Below, piece after piece: positions 8,816-17,800 of a DNA stretch of 64,000 bases. Origin of the DNA: JACVRW01 sp963803085 (GTDB taxonomy: Bacteria > Actinomycetota > Thermoleophilia > Solirubrobacterales > Thermoleophilaceae); the NCBI GenBank assembly GCA_963803085.1, contig CAWDLE010000023.1, positions 1 through 64,000 of the forward strand, written 5' to 3'. The first letter of the stretch is position 1; each line of letters begins with the position of its first letter. The notes below the pieces were generated by a model that ran no database searches, had not been told where the DNA came from, and saw only the letters and a program-made list of their open reading frames with translations. The translations under genes and the position numbers were made by a program.

Positions 8816-10318
8816 TCAGACGTTCGCCGTGTCGTAGGCGGGCCCGGTCGGGGCGTCCGCCACTTCCGCCATGCCCGGCTCGTCGTGGCCGTGCGCGTCC
8901 GCCATCGCGCCCGCCAGGCTCTGCTCGCGCAGCACCGTCACCGCCGCGACGATCGCCGTCACCGCGCACAACGCGCCGATCAGGAACGCGACGTGGTAGC
9001 CGCCGGTGAGGGCCGCGGCAGTCGAGTCCCCGTCCTCGAGCAGGGTCTTGGTGTGCTCGGTGGAGATCGTGGCGAGCAGCGCCAGCCCGACGGCTCCGCC
9101 CACCTGTCCGGTGGTGTTGACGAGCCCAGAGGCCAGCCCGGCATCGCTCGGGGTCGCGCCGGACATCGCGAGCATCATCAGGGCCGGGAACGCGACGCCC
9201 GCGCCCGCGCCGAAGATGATCATCGTCGGGAGCACGTCGACGATGTAGTTGCCGTCCACCGGCACGCGCGCGAACAGCAGCATGGCCACCAGCAGGAAGC
9301 TGAGGCCGGCGATCAGCACCCGCCGCGGGCCGAAGCGCATGTTGATCCGGTCCGTGAAGCCCAGCGACAGCGCGCCCATCAGCAGCGATCCCGGCAGGAA
9401 CGCGAGGCCGACCTCGAGCGGCGAATAGCCGAGCACGAGCTGCAGGTAGAGCGCGCCGAGGAAGAAGAGGCCGAACATGCCGACGACCAGGAGGGCCATC
9501 ACGATGTTCGCGCCCGACACGTTGCGCGAGTGGAACAGCCGCAGCGGCATCAGTGGCTTCTCGATGCGCGCCTGGCGCAGCACGAAGATCGCGACCAGCG
9601 CGATCGAGGCCGCGGCGAGGATGAGCGTCTGCGCCGAGGTCCAGCCGTGCTCCTCGACACCGAGGATGGTGTAGACGGTCAGCATCAGGCCGGCCGTCAC
9701 GAGGACCGCGCCGGGGGCGTCTGCGCCCTCCCGGATGCCGATTCCGGGCCGGCTCTCGACGAGGCGCACGGCGAGGAGCGCCGTCACGATCCCGATCGGA
9801 ACGTTCACGAAGAAGATCCAGTGCCAGTTGATGAGGTCCGTGAGGACGCCGCCTGCGAGCAGCCCGATCGAGCCGCCGGCCGAGGCCACGAAGCCGAACA
9901 CGCCGATCGCCTTTGCCTGCTCCCGCGGCTCGGGGAACATCATGACGATCATCCCGAGCGTCACCGCCGATGCCGCCGCGCCGCCGGCACCCTGGACGAA
10001 GCGGGCCGCGATCAGCATCTCCTGGCTCTGCGCAAGGGCGCACAGCAGCGAGGCGGCCGTGAACACGCCCAGCCCGGCCAGGAATACGCGTCGATGACCG
10101 AGCAGGTCTCCGAGGCGCCCTGCCAGCAGCAGCAGGCCGCCGAAGGCGATCAGATAGGCGTTGACCACCCAGGCGAGGTTGTTCTGGGTGAAGTCGAGGT
10201 CGTTCTTGATCGAGGGGAGCGCGACGTTCACGACGGTCGCGTCGAGCACGATCATCAGGACGCCCGTGCATAGGACGTAGAGGGCAAGCCAGCGGTTACG
10301 GTCGGTATCAGCAGTCAT
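8816..10318 (-). CDS. MFS drug exporter, DHA2 (EmrB/QacA) family
   Basis: Proton-coupled exporter of 500 residues with about 14 hydrophobic segments. Motifs seen include VVNVALPSI after the first helix (the DHA2 motif D1 region), GRLGDLLGHRRVF in loop 2-3 (motif A) and the motif C region GSIGLLAGG. Substrates are likely amphipathic drugs or dyes, but specificity cannot be read. ATG start; the short upstream region holds a TCTACGTAGA palindrome that could bind a repressor, although no regulator gene is adjacent. Confidence 0.9.
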   Translation of the reverse strand: MTADTDRNRWLALYVLCTGVLMIVLDATVVNVALPSIKNDLDFTQNNLAWVVNAYLIAFGGLLLLAGRLGDLLGHRRVFLAGLGVFTAASLLCALAQSQEMLIAARFVQGAGGAAASAVTLGMIVMMFPEPREQAKAIGVFGFVASAGGSIGLLAGGVLTDLINWHWIFFVNVPIGIVTALLAVRLVESRPGIGIREGADAPGAVLVTAGLMLTVYTILGVEEHGWTSAQTLILAAASIALVAIFVLRQARIEKPLMPLRLFHSRNVSGANIVMALLVVGMFGLFFLGALYLQLVLGYSPLEVGLAFLPGSLLMGALSLGFTDRINMRFGPRRVLIAGLSFLLVAMLLFARVPVDGNYIVDVLPTMIIFGAGAGVAFPALMMLAMSGATPSDAGLASGLVNTTGQVGGAVGLALLATISTEHTKTLLEDGDSTAAALTGGYHVAFLIGALCAVTAIVAAVTVLREQSLAGAMADAHGHDEPGMAEVADAPTGPAYDTANV

Positions 10319-10340
10319 TGGTTTCCTTCAAAATCGGGTC

Positions 10341-10350
10341 TCTACGTAGA
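10341..10350. promoter_or_regulatory. Palindrome upstream of the MFS exporter
   Basis: TCTACGTAGA is a perfect 10-bp palindrome centred about 27 bases upstream of the MFS start, in a 94-base intergenic gap. The position suits an operator of a TetR-like repressor; no such gene is adjacent, so the call is weak. Confidence 0.3.
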
Positions 10351-10412
10351 CGTCGAACGGGCTTCTTCGAAATCGACACTCACCCGGTATAGACCACGGC
10401 AAACGCCGAAAT

Positions 10413-11279
10413 TCATCGGTCGGCGAGCCCATCGAGCCGCTTTGCAAGGCGCTCCATGCCGCGCTCGCGGGCCGCGGCCGCCGCGCCCGCGTAGTCCGTC
10501 GGGGTGTCCGGAGGCAGCTCGACGTCCACCTCCTGGAGCGTGGCGATCTCCTTGAACGCGCGCAGCTCGTCCGCCTGCGTGCAGAGCGCGGCTCGCACCG
10601 TCTTCTTGGTCTCGCGCACACCGTGTTCGAGCGCAACCTCCAGCGAGCCGTGTCGCTGGAGGAGCTCTGCGGCGCCCTTCTCCCCGATCCCCTTGGCGCC
10701 CGGAATGCCGTCCGAGGGGTCGCCGCGCAGGGCGATGAAGTCCGGCACGAGCTCCGGCGGCACGCCGTAGCGGCGCTTGACCTCGGCGGCGTCCACAAGC
10801 TCGGCGCCCTGCTTGCCGCCGGTGCGCACGTAGAGGATCTTCACGCGGTCGTTCGCGCACTGATACATGTCCCGGTCGCCGGTCATCACGAGTGTGCGGC
10901 CGCCGGCCTCGGTCTCGAGCCGTGCGAGCGAGCCGAGCAGGTCGTCGGCCTCGAAGGAGTCGCTGTCGGCGACGATCCAGCCGAAGGCTTCGAAGAAGGG
11001 CCGCGCGTCCAGGAACTGCGGCGCCAGCTTGTCCGGGACCTCGGGGCGCTCTGCGTGGTAGCCGTCGAACAGCTCCACGCGGTAGTCCGCCGCGTCCGGC
11101 CCGAAGCAGAGCACCACGGCGCGCGGGCTGTGCTCCTCGATCTCGCGCAGGATCAGGTTCGCGGTGCCGAGCAGCGCGTTCACGGGCTGGCCGTCCGCGC
11201 CCTTGATGGTGTCCGGGAGGGCGTAGAAGGCTCGGAACAGCATCGATGGCGCATCGACGACGAGTAGCGGATCGGTCAC
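10413..11279 (-). CDS. 5'-3' exonuclease (Pol I N-terminal / FEN-like)
   Basis: Stand-alone flap/5'-3' exonuclease of 288 residues, homologous to the N-terminal domain of DNA polymerase I. Acidic metal-binding clusters are visible: VVDAPSMLFRAF at the N-terminus, FGPDAADYR, DSFEADDLLGSLAR, VMTGDRDMYQ and the helix-hairpin-helix region LRGDPSDGIPGAKGIGEKGA. It probably acts in primer or flap removal and repair. GTG start at 11279 lies only 21 bases from the divergent udgX start, so both transcripts may lack normal leaders. Confidence 0.92.
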   Translation of the reverse strand: MTDPLLVVDAPSMLFRAFYALPDTIKGADGQPVNALLGTANLILREIEEHSPRAVVLCFGPDAADYRVELFDGYHAERPEVPDKLAPQFLDARPFFEAFGWIVADSDSFEADDLLGSLARLETEAGGRTLVMTGDRDMYQCANDRVKILYVRTGGKQGAELVDAAEVKRRYGVPPELVPDFIALRGDPSDGIPGAKGIGEKGAAELLQRHGSLEVALEHGVRETKKTVRAALCTQADELRAFKEIATLQEVDVELPPDTPTDYAGAAAAARERGMERLAKRLDGLADR

Positions 11280-11300
11280 GCGGGCAAACCTAGCGGTGAC

Positions 11301-11933
11301 GTGGCCGACGAGCCTGCCGACGCCAGCCCGTTCCTTCCCGAACGCCTATCGCTGAAGGCCCTGCGCGAGTCCGCCGCCGGGTGCCGAGGCTGCCACCTCT
11401 GGCGACCCGCCACGCAGACCGTCTTCGGTGAGGGCCGCAAATCCTCGCGCCTGATGCTGGTGGGGGAGCAGCCGGGCGATAGGGAGGACCAGGCTGGCAA
11501 GCCCTTCGTCGGCCCGGCCGGTCGCGAGCTCGACCGCGGCCTCGAGGCGGCGGGAATCGAGCGCGCCGACGCCTACCTGACCAACGTCGTCAAGCACTTC
11601 AAGTTCGAGGAGCGCGGGCGGCGCCGCATCCATCAGACACCCAAGCGGTTCGAGATAGAGGCGTGCAGGCCGTGGCTGGCTGCCGAGCTGGACGTCGTGA
11701 AGCCGGAGGCGCTGATCCTGCTCGGCGCCATCGCGGCTAAGGCGCTGCTGGGCAGCTCCTTCAAGGTCACCCAGCACCGGGGCGAGCTGCTCGACTCGGA
11801 GCTGGCGCCGATCGTGAGCGCCACCATTCACCCCTCGGCGATCCTGCGCCGGCCGGACGACGCCGAGCGGGCGGCGGAGCGGGAGGCGCTTGTGGCGGAT
11901 TTGCGGGTGGTGGCACGGGCGCTCGCCGGCTAG
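11301..11933 (+). CDS. udgX: UdgX-type uracil-DNA-binding glycosylase
   Basis: Uracil-DNA glycosylase superfamily protein of 210 residues. Motif A GEQPG (55-59) and the signature loop RRRIHQTP with His111 identify the UdgX subfamily, whose Mycobacterium smegmatis member excises uracil and then stays covalently linked to the DNA through the His of KRRIH. Fe-S ligands: Cys28 and Cys31 in CRGC and Cys122 in ACRPWL; the fourth family-4 Cys position is His99 in VKHFKF, as I recall from known UdgX sequences. GTG start divergent from the exonuclease gene, suggesting a small DNA-repair locus. Confidence 0.9.
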   Translation: MADEPADASPFLPERLSLKALRESAAGCRGCHLWRPATQTVFGEGRKSSRLMLVGEQPGDREDQAGKPFVGPAGRELDRGLEAAGIERADAYLTNVVKHFKFEERGRRRIHQTPKRFEIEACRPWLAAELDVVKPEALILLGAIAAKALLGSSFKVTQHRGELLDSELAPIVSATIHPSAILRRPDDAERAAEREALVADLRVVARALAG

Positions 11934-11974
11934 GGCTCGGGCCAACGGCCGCATTGAAGCTGGTCCGGACCGAG

Positions 11975-12017
11975 GCTCAACACATTGGGCAACCAGAGCG
12001 CGACCGATGTGTTGAGC
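11975..12017. repeat. Long-stem inverted repeat in the leader of the phosphatidyltransferase gene
   Basis: GCTCAACACAT (11975-11985) and ATGTGTTGAGC (12007-12017) form a perfect 11-bp stem with a 21-base loop, extendable by a G-T and an A-T pair. It lies 41 bases after the udgX stop and 92 bases before the next start. It could terminate udgX or act as an attenuator or operator; the sequence does not decide which. A second smaller repeat (AACCC...GGGTT) spans about 12055-12077. Confidence 0.55.
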
Positions 12018-12108
12018 TTCTCGTTTGGGCCCCTTCGGTGCTGACCGCCGGTGTAACCCTCTCGATCGATGGGGGTTATTAACCATCGGTCAACAGGGAG
12101 AAGACGCA

Positions 12109-12765
12109 ATGTCTGACGCAAACAGCAGTCCAGATGCCCCTCGAAGCAAGCAGTTCCTGCTCGCGAAGCCAGAGGCGCGCGTTCTCGAGTGGATCGCCCG
12201 GCGGCTGCCGGCTCGGGTGATGCCTGATCACCTCACCGCTCTCGGCGTACTGGCGGCGGTCGGTATCGCGGCCGCGTACGTGCTGTCGAACGGCGACAAG
12301 ATGTGGCTCTGGGCGGCGAGCGCCCTTCTGATCGTCCACTGGCTCGGCGATTCGCTGGACGGCACGCTCGCGCGGGTGAGGAAGACCGAGCGGCCTCGGT
12401 ACGGCTATTACCTCGACCACCTCGTCGACGCCTTCGCCACCGCGGCGATCGGTATCGGCCTCGGGCTCTCCCCTTACATGCTGCTCGCGGTCGGGCTGGT
12501 GATCGTGATCGCGTACCTGATCCTGTCGATCAACACGTACCTCGAGACTCAGGCCCTCGGTGTCTTCACGCTGGGATACGGCCGGCTCGGCCCGACGGAG
12601 GCGCGGCTGCTGCTCATCGGCGTGAACACGGCGCTCGCGCTGGGTGTCGCAACGTTCGGCCTCCTGGACATCCTCGGGATCGGCCTCGCCGGCGTGATGA
12701 TCGCCGCGCTGGTCGGGCGCGCGGCCCGCAACCTGAAGCGGCTTGCCGAGCTCGAGCCGGCCTAG
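12109..12765 (+). CDS. CDP-alcohol phosphatidyltransferase family membrane protein
   Basis: Integral membrane enzyme of 218 residues that transfers a phosphatidyl or phospho-alcohol group from a CDP-linked donor. The family signature DG-x2-AR-x8-G-x3-D-x3-D is intact (DGTLARVRKTERPRYG, then YYLDHLVD). About five to six membrane segments follow. The acceptor (inositol, glycerol phosphate or other) cannot be assigned. ATG 12109 is preferred to an in-frame start at 12025 because it follows CAGGGAG and precedes the soluble N-terminus. The 3' end overlaps the convergent GntR gene by 4 bases. Confidence 0.85.
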   Translation: MSDANSSPDAPRSKQFLLAKPEARVLEWIARRLPARVMPDHLTALGVLAAVGIAAAYVLSNGDKMWLWAASALLIVHWLGDSLDGTLARVRKTERPRYGYYLDHLVDAFATAAIGIGLGLSPYMLLAVGLVIVIAYLILSINTYLETQALGVFTLGYGRLGPTEARLLLIGVNTALALGVATFGLLDILGIGLAGVMIAALVGRAARNLKRLAELEPA

Positions 12766-13589
12766 CCGGCGCGCATCGCGCGTGAGCGGTCCGCCACCGG
12801 CTGGAGGAAGTCCGGCAGGGGGCGGACCAGGCCGCGCCCGGTCTCGCGCTCCCAGATCTGCTCTAGCTGGGCGAGGTGCTCGTCCATGACCTCGTCGATC
12901 AGTGGGAAGTCCGCCGAGCGGATCGCGGCGAGCGTGCGCTCGTGGATGGAGATCACCCAGTCCGGCACGAGCGGCGCGTGCACAGCCATGTCGCGTGCGA
13001 TCTCGAGCCGGCGGAACAGGTTGCGCATGAGCTGCACGACAGTCGAGTTGCGCGTGGCGCGGGCCATCGCCAGGTGGAACTTGAGGTCGAGCTGGAGGAA
13101 GAGGTCCTCGTTCTCGAGGAAGTCGTCGGCCTTGGCGAGCGCGCGCTTGCGCTCGATCAGCGTCGCCATCGCCGCGAAGTCCTCCTCGCTTGCGTGAACC
13201 GCGGCGAGCTGCGCAACGCGCGGCTCGAGCAGGCGCCGCGCCTCGAGCACGCCGGCCACCTCGCTCACGCGAATCGCCTGTCGGCTCCTCAGCAGGTCAC
13301 GCGGGATCAGCTCGGACGCGACGAAGATCCCTCCCGACTGGCCGCGGCGCACAGCGAGCACTCCCGCCTCGGCGAGCACCTTCACGGCCTCGCGCAGCGT
13401 CGGGCGGCTGATGCGCATCAGAGCCGCGAGGTCGCGCTCGGATGGCAGCCGGTCGCCCACGTGGAGGTCGCCGGCCTTGATGCGCTCGGCGATCTGCTCG
13501 ACGGCCTCCTCGAAGGTACGGCGTGACGAAACGGGCTCAAACGAGCTCTCCAAACCAGCCTCAGGATATCCCGCCACGGTGGTAGCCAC
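12762..13589 (-). CDS. FadR-subfamily GntR transcriptional regulator
   Basis: Regulator of 275 residues. The winged helix-turn-helix is at about 27-92 (GDRLPSERDLAALMRISRPTLREA), followed by an all-helical FCD ligand-binding domain with candidate metal-binding His residues (KFHLAMARATRN, SIHERTL, DEHLAQLEQIW). It sits seven bases downstream of the amino-acid dehydrogenase, so it probably controls that operon and perhaps the divergent indolepyruvate oxidoreductase in response to an acid intermediate. GTG start. Confidence 0.88.
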   Translation of the reverse strand: MATTVAGYPEAGLESSFEPVSSRRTFEEAVEQIAERIKAGDLHVGDRLPSERDLAALMRISRPTLREAVKVLAEAGVLAVRRGQSGGIFVASELIPRDLLRSRQAIRVSEVAGVLEARRLLEPRVAQLAAVHASEEDFAAMATLIERKRALAKADDFLENEDLFLQLDLKFHLAMARATRNSTVVQLMRNLFRRLEIARDMAVHAPLVPDWVISIHERTLAAIRSADFPLIDEVMDEHLAQLEQIWERETGRGLVRPLPDFLQPVADRSRAMRAG

Positions 13590-13595
13590 GAGCGT

Positions 13596-14675
13596 CTATC
13601 CGTTGCGGGCGGCGTCCACGCGCTCGAGCGCCTGGCGCTCGGCCACCTCGATCGGCGGCGTGCCCTCCGATTCGGCGGTCTCGAGCGCGAGCTCGAGGCG
13701 CTCCATCGCACCGGCGATCAGCTCGGCCTCGCGCGGGCCCCGATCTCCGTACCACTCGGTCGAGACGTGGATCAGACCGCCGCAGTTCGCAAGGAAGTCC
13801 GGCACGTAGAGGATGTCCCGCTCCATCAGGATGCGAGCCACGCCGCGGTCGCTGAGCGGGTTATTGGCAGCGCCCGCGATCACGCGGCAGTCGAGCGCCC
13901 GCGCGAGAGAGTCGTCGATGAGGCCGCCCGCCGCGCACGGTGCCAGCACGTCCAGGTCGCTCGCGAGGATCGCCTCGGCCGAGGGCGCGACCTCGAGGCC
14001 CTGCTGAGCGCAGAGCCGCTCGCAGCGCTCCGAGTCGAGGTCGCATGCGATCACGCTCGCGCCGGACTCCGCGAGCCGCGTGGCCAGCACCGAGCCCACC
14101 TTGCCGAGCCCGACGATGCCCACGCGCCGCCCCTCGAGCGTGTCCGACCCGGTGGCCGCCGCGAGCCCGCGCCGCATTCCCTGGAAGACCGTCTCGGCCG
14201 TCATGGGGGAGGGGTCGCCACCGCCGCCGTTCTCCCGCGAGCGCCCGACGGCGAAGCGGGTGAAGCGCGACATGTGGTCCATGTCCGCTGTCGTCGTCCC
14301 GATGTCCTCGGCTGTGATGTACGCGCCGTCGAGCCCCTCGATCACGCCGGCGGCTCCCTCGAGACGTGCCGCGCGCAGGTCGTCGCGGCCGTCGTCGATC
14401 ATCACGGCCTTGCCGCCGCCGAGCTCAAGGCCCGCCGCTGACGCCTTCAGCGTCATTGTGCGCGCCAGGCCCATCACGTCCTCGAGCGCCTCGCGCAGGC
14501 CGCCGGGGTAGCGCTTCAGGCGCATGCCTCCCAGTGCGGGCCCCAGCACCGTCGAGTGCACCGCGACGATGAAACGCAGCCCCGTCTCCGGGTTCTGGCG
14601 AATGACGATCTGCTCGTGATCGTCGTCAGCCAGGGCGATGTTCGCTCGCGTGGGCGGCTGGGTAGCAATGGTCAT
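13596..14675 (-). CDS. Leu/Phe/Val/Glu-type amino acid dehydrogenase
   Basis: NAD(P)-dependent oxidative deaminase of 359 residues, closest in layout to leucine, valine and phenylalanine dehydrogenases. Lys77 (TLKASAAG) and Lys89 (LGGGKAVM), 12 apart, match the substrate-binding and catalytic lysines of leucine dehydrogenase. A Rossmann motif GIVGLGKVGSVLA follows near residue 185. The product 2-oxo acid would feed the divergent oxidoreductase. Exact substrate preference is not readable. Promoter probably in the 131-base gap to that gene. Confidence 0.88.
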   Translation of the reverse strand: MTIATQPPTRANIALADDDHEQIVIRQNPETGLRFIVAVHSTVLGPALGGMRLKRYPGGLREALEDVMGLARTMTLKASAAGLELGGGKAVMIDDGRDDLRAARLEGAAGVIEGLDGAYITAEDIGTTTADMDHMSRFTRFAVGRSRENGGGGDPSPMTAETVFQGMRRGLAAATGSDTLEGRRVGIVGLGKVGSVLATRLAESGASVIACDLDSERCERLCAQQGLEVAPSAEAILASDLDVLAPCAAGGLIDDSLARALDCRVIAGAANNPLSDRGVARILMERDILYVPDFLANCGGLIHVSTEWYGDRGPREAELIAGAMERLELALETAESEGTPPIEVAERQALERVDAARNG

Positions 14676-14748
14676 AGACCTTGACCTTATACCCGGTCGT
14701 AGACGGCATCAACCGGATGGGCGTGGAACCACCAAATTGCGTTCCGTG

Positions 14749-14762
14749 TACCACCAATGGTA
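14749..14762. promoter_or_regulatory. Candidate GntR operator between the two amino-acid catabolism genes
   Basis: TACCA-CCAA-TGGTA is an inverted repeat of the size FadR-type regulators bind. It lies 44 bases upstream of the oxidoreductase start and about 75 bases from the dehydrogenase start. A second imperfect element (GGAAC...GTTCC, 14736-14745 region) and a repeated ACCACCAA lie next to it. Assignment to the adjacent GntR protein is inference. Confidence 0.45.
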
Positions 14763-14806
14763 AGTTGCATTAGCCAATCGGCCGTGAACGGGAGAAGAGG
14801 AGCCGA

Positions 14807-17800
14807 ATGTCGATCGCCGTCCGCCGAGGAGCACCACCCCGCAGGCGCCCCTCCCAGGGGGAGCGCTTCGCTCGTTCCGGCGACAATGGCGGCGCGTGGC
14901 GCGGATCACTCCGCGACGTCTCGCTCGACGACAAGTACGTCCTCGAGGACGGCCGCATCCTCCTGACGGGCCTCCAGGGGCTCGTCCGCCTTCCGCTCGA
15001 CCAGCATCGCGCCGACAGCCGCCGCGGCCTTCACACGGGCACGATGATCTCGGGCTATCAGGGCTCGCCGCTCGGCGGCCTCGACAAGGAGCTCGCCCGT
15101 AACCGCGAGCTCGTGGAGCAGCACCACGTGCGCCACGTGCCCGGCCTCAACGAGGAGCTCGGCGCCACGTCGGCCTGGGGCAGCCAGCTCGCCTCTCAGC
15201 TGCCCGGGGCGAAGTACGACGGCGTGCTCGCCATGTGGTACGGCAAGGCGCCCGGCCTCGACCGCGCGGCCGACTCGCTGCGGCACGGCAACTTCGTGGG
15301 CGTCTCGCGCACCGGCGGCGGACTGGCGATCGTGGGCGACGACCCCGGCTGCAAGTCCTCCACGATCCCGAGCGCATCCGAGGCCCTTCTCGCCAGCCTC
15401 CAGATGCCCGTCTTCTTCCCCGGAAACGTGCAGGAGGTCCTCGACCTCGGCCTTCACGCGCTCGCGTGCTCGCGAGCGTCCGGGCTCTGGTCGGGCTTCA
15501 AGATCGTCACGAGCGTGGCGGACGCTCTCGGCACCGCCACCGTCGCGCCCGAGCGCGTGATGCCGGTGATGCCGACGGTCGAGTGGAACGGCAAGCCGTA
15601 CGAGCACGTGCCGAACAGCAACCTGCTCGCGCCCGCCTCGCTCGACATGGAGCGCACGCTGTTCGGGCCGCGCACCGAACTGGCGCTTGCGTACGCGCGC
15701 GAGAACGGGCTGAACCGCGTCGAGGGTGCCCAGCGCGCCTGGCTCGGGATCGTCGTGCCCGGCAAGACCTACTACGACCTGATGCACGCGCTGCGCGAGC
15801 TCGGGCTCGACGGCAGCGGCCTCGAGCGCGCCGGCATCCGCATCCTCAAGCTCGGGATGATCTCTCCGCTCGAGCCGCAGATCGCGCGCGAGTTCGCAGG
15901 CGGGCTCGACGAGGTGCTGGTGGCGGAGGAGAAGGGCCCGTTCGTGGAGACGCTCCTGAAGGACGCGCTCTACGGCATGGCCGACGCTCCGCGCATCCTC
16001 GGCAAGCGCGACGAGCGCGGTGAGCCGCTGCTCCCGCGCGAGCTCGACCTCGACGCGGACCTCATCGGCCGCGCGCTCGCGGCGCGCCTCGAGGCACGCG
16101 GCGTGCGGATCGACTCGGTGGAGGCGCGCCTGCGGAAGCTCGCCGAGATCCACGGCCGGCCTGCGGAGCTGCCGATGGCGCAGCGCACGCCGTTCTTCTG
16201 CTCCGGCTGCCCGCACAACAGCTCCGTGAAGGCGCCCGAGGGCACGCTCGTGGGCGGCGGGATCGGCTGCCACACGATGGTGCTGCTGAACCCCGAGGGC
16301 AAGGGCGACATCACCGGCATCACTCAGATGGGCGGCGAGGGCGCGCAGTGGATCGGGATGGCGCCGTTCACCGACGACCGCCACCTGGTCCAGAACCTTG
16401 GCGACGGCACCTTCCATCACTCGGGCTCGCTCGCGGTGCGCGCGGCCGTGGCGGCCGGCGTGAACATCACCTACAAGCTGCTCTACAACGAGCACGTGGC
16501 CATGACGGGCGGCCAGGACATCGAGGGCCAGCTGAGCGTGCCCGACCTCACCCGCTGGCTCGAGCTCGAGGGCGTGCGCCGGATCATCGTGACCACCGAG
16601 GACACGAGCCGCTACCGCGGCGTCGAGCTGGCCTCGATCGCCGAGCTGCGCGACCGCAAGGAGCTGCTCAGCTCGCAGCAGGAGCTCGCGGACGTGGAGG
16701 GCGTGACCGTGCTCATCCACGACCAGGAGTGCGCGGCGGAGCTGCGCCGCAAGCGCAAGCGCGGGAAGGCGCCAGAGCCCGCCGAGCGCGTATGGATCAA
16801 CGAGCGCGTGTGCGAGGGCTGCGGCGACTGCGGCGAGAAGTCGAACTGCCTCTCGGTCCTGCCCGTGGAGACCGAGTTCGGGCGCAAGACGCAGATCCAC
16901 CAGGCGTCGTGCAACAAGGACCGCACCTGCCTGGACGGCGACTGCCCCTCCTTCCTGACCGTCGTCCCGGGCGAGAAGGCGAAGCACCGCACGCCCGCGC
17001 TCGACATCGAGCTGCCCGAGCCGCAGCAGCTGGTGGGAGACGAGGACTTCGGCGTGCGCATGATGGGCATCGGCGGCACCGGCGTGGTGACCGTGAACCA
17101 GATGCTCGGCATGGCGGCGCTGCTCGACGGCCTGCACGTGTCGGGCCTCGACCAGACGGGCCTCTCGCAGAAGGGCGGCCCCGTGATCTCGGACCTGCGC
17201 ATCACGCGCCAGCCGCTGGCCGCCGCGAGCAAGATGCCGGCCGGCAGCGTGGACCTCTACCTCGGCTTCGACCTGCTCGGAGCCGGGAGCGAGAAGAACC
17301 TTCTCACTGCCGACCGCGAGCGCACGGTGGCGGTCGTGTCGACCAGTGCCGTGCCGACCGGCCGCATGGTGATCGACGTGGACGAGCGCTTCCCCGAGCT
17401 TGCCCCGCAGCTCGACAAGATCGACGCCGCCACGCGCAGCGAGCACAACCTCTACCTGGACGCCCAGCAGCTCTCGGAGCGGCTCTTCGGCGACCACATG
17501 ATGACCAACACGCTCGCCCTCGGCGCGGCGTACCAGCGCGGCCTGCTGCCGGTCTCGGGCGAGGCGCTCGAGCGGGCGATCGAGCTGAACGGTGCGGCGG
17601 TCGAGAAGAACCTCGCGGCGTTGCGCTGGGGACGCGCCGTGGTAGCCGCGCCGGACGCCGTTGAGGAGGCCACGCGTCCGCCGGAGGCTGTTGAGGCCGT
17701 ACGCGAGCTCTCCGAGGTCGAGCACGAGATCGTCGCGCTCGCGGTGAACGGCGATCAGGGCGAGCTGCGCAGCATCGCCGAGATCCGCGTTCCGGAGCTC

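Noticed and set aside
8648..10273. 541-residue plus-strand frame over the MFS gene
   Set aside because: Arg/His/Asp-rich antisense translation of a clear transporter; it would also start inside the tmRNA.
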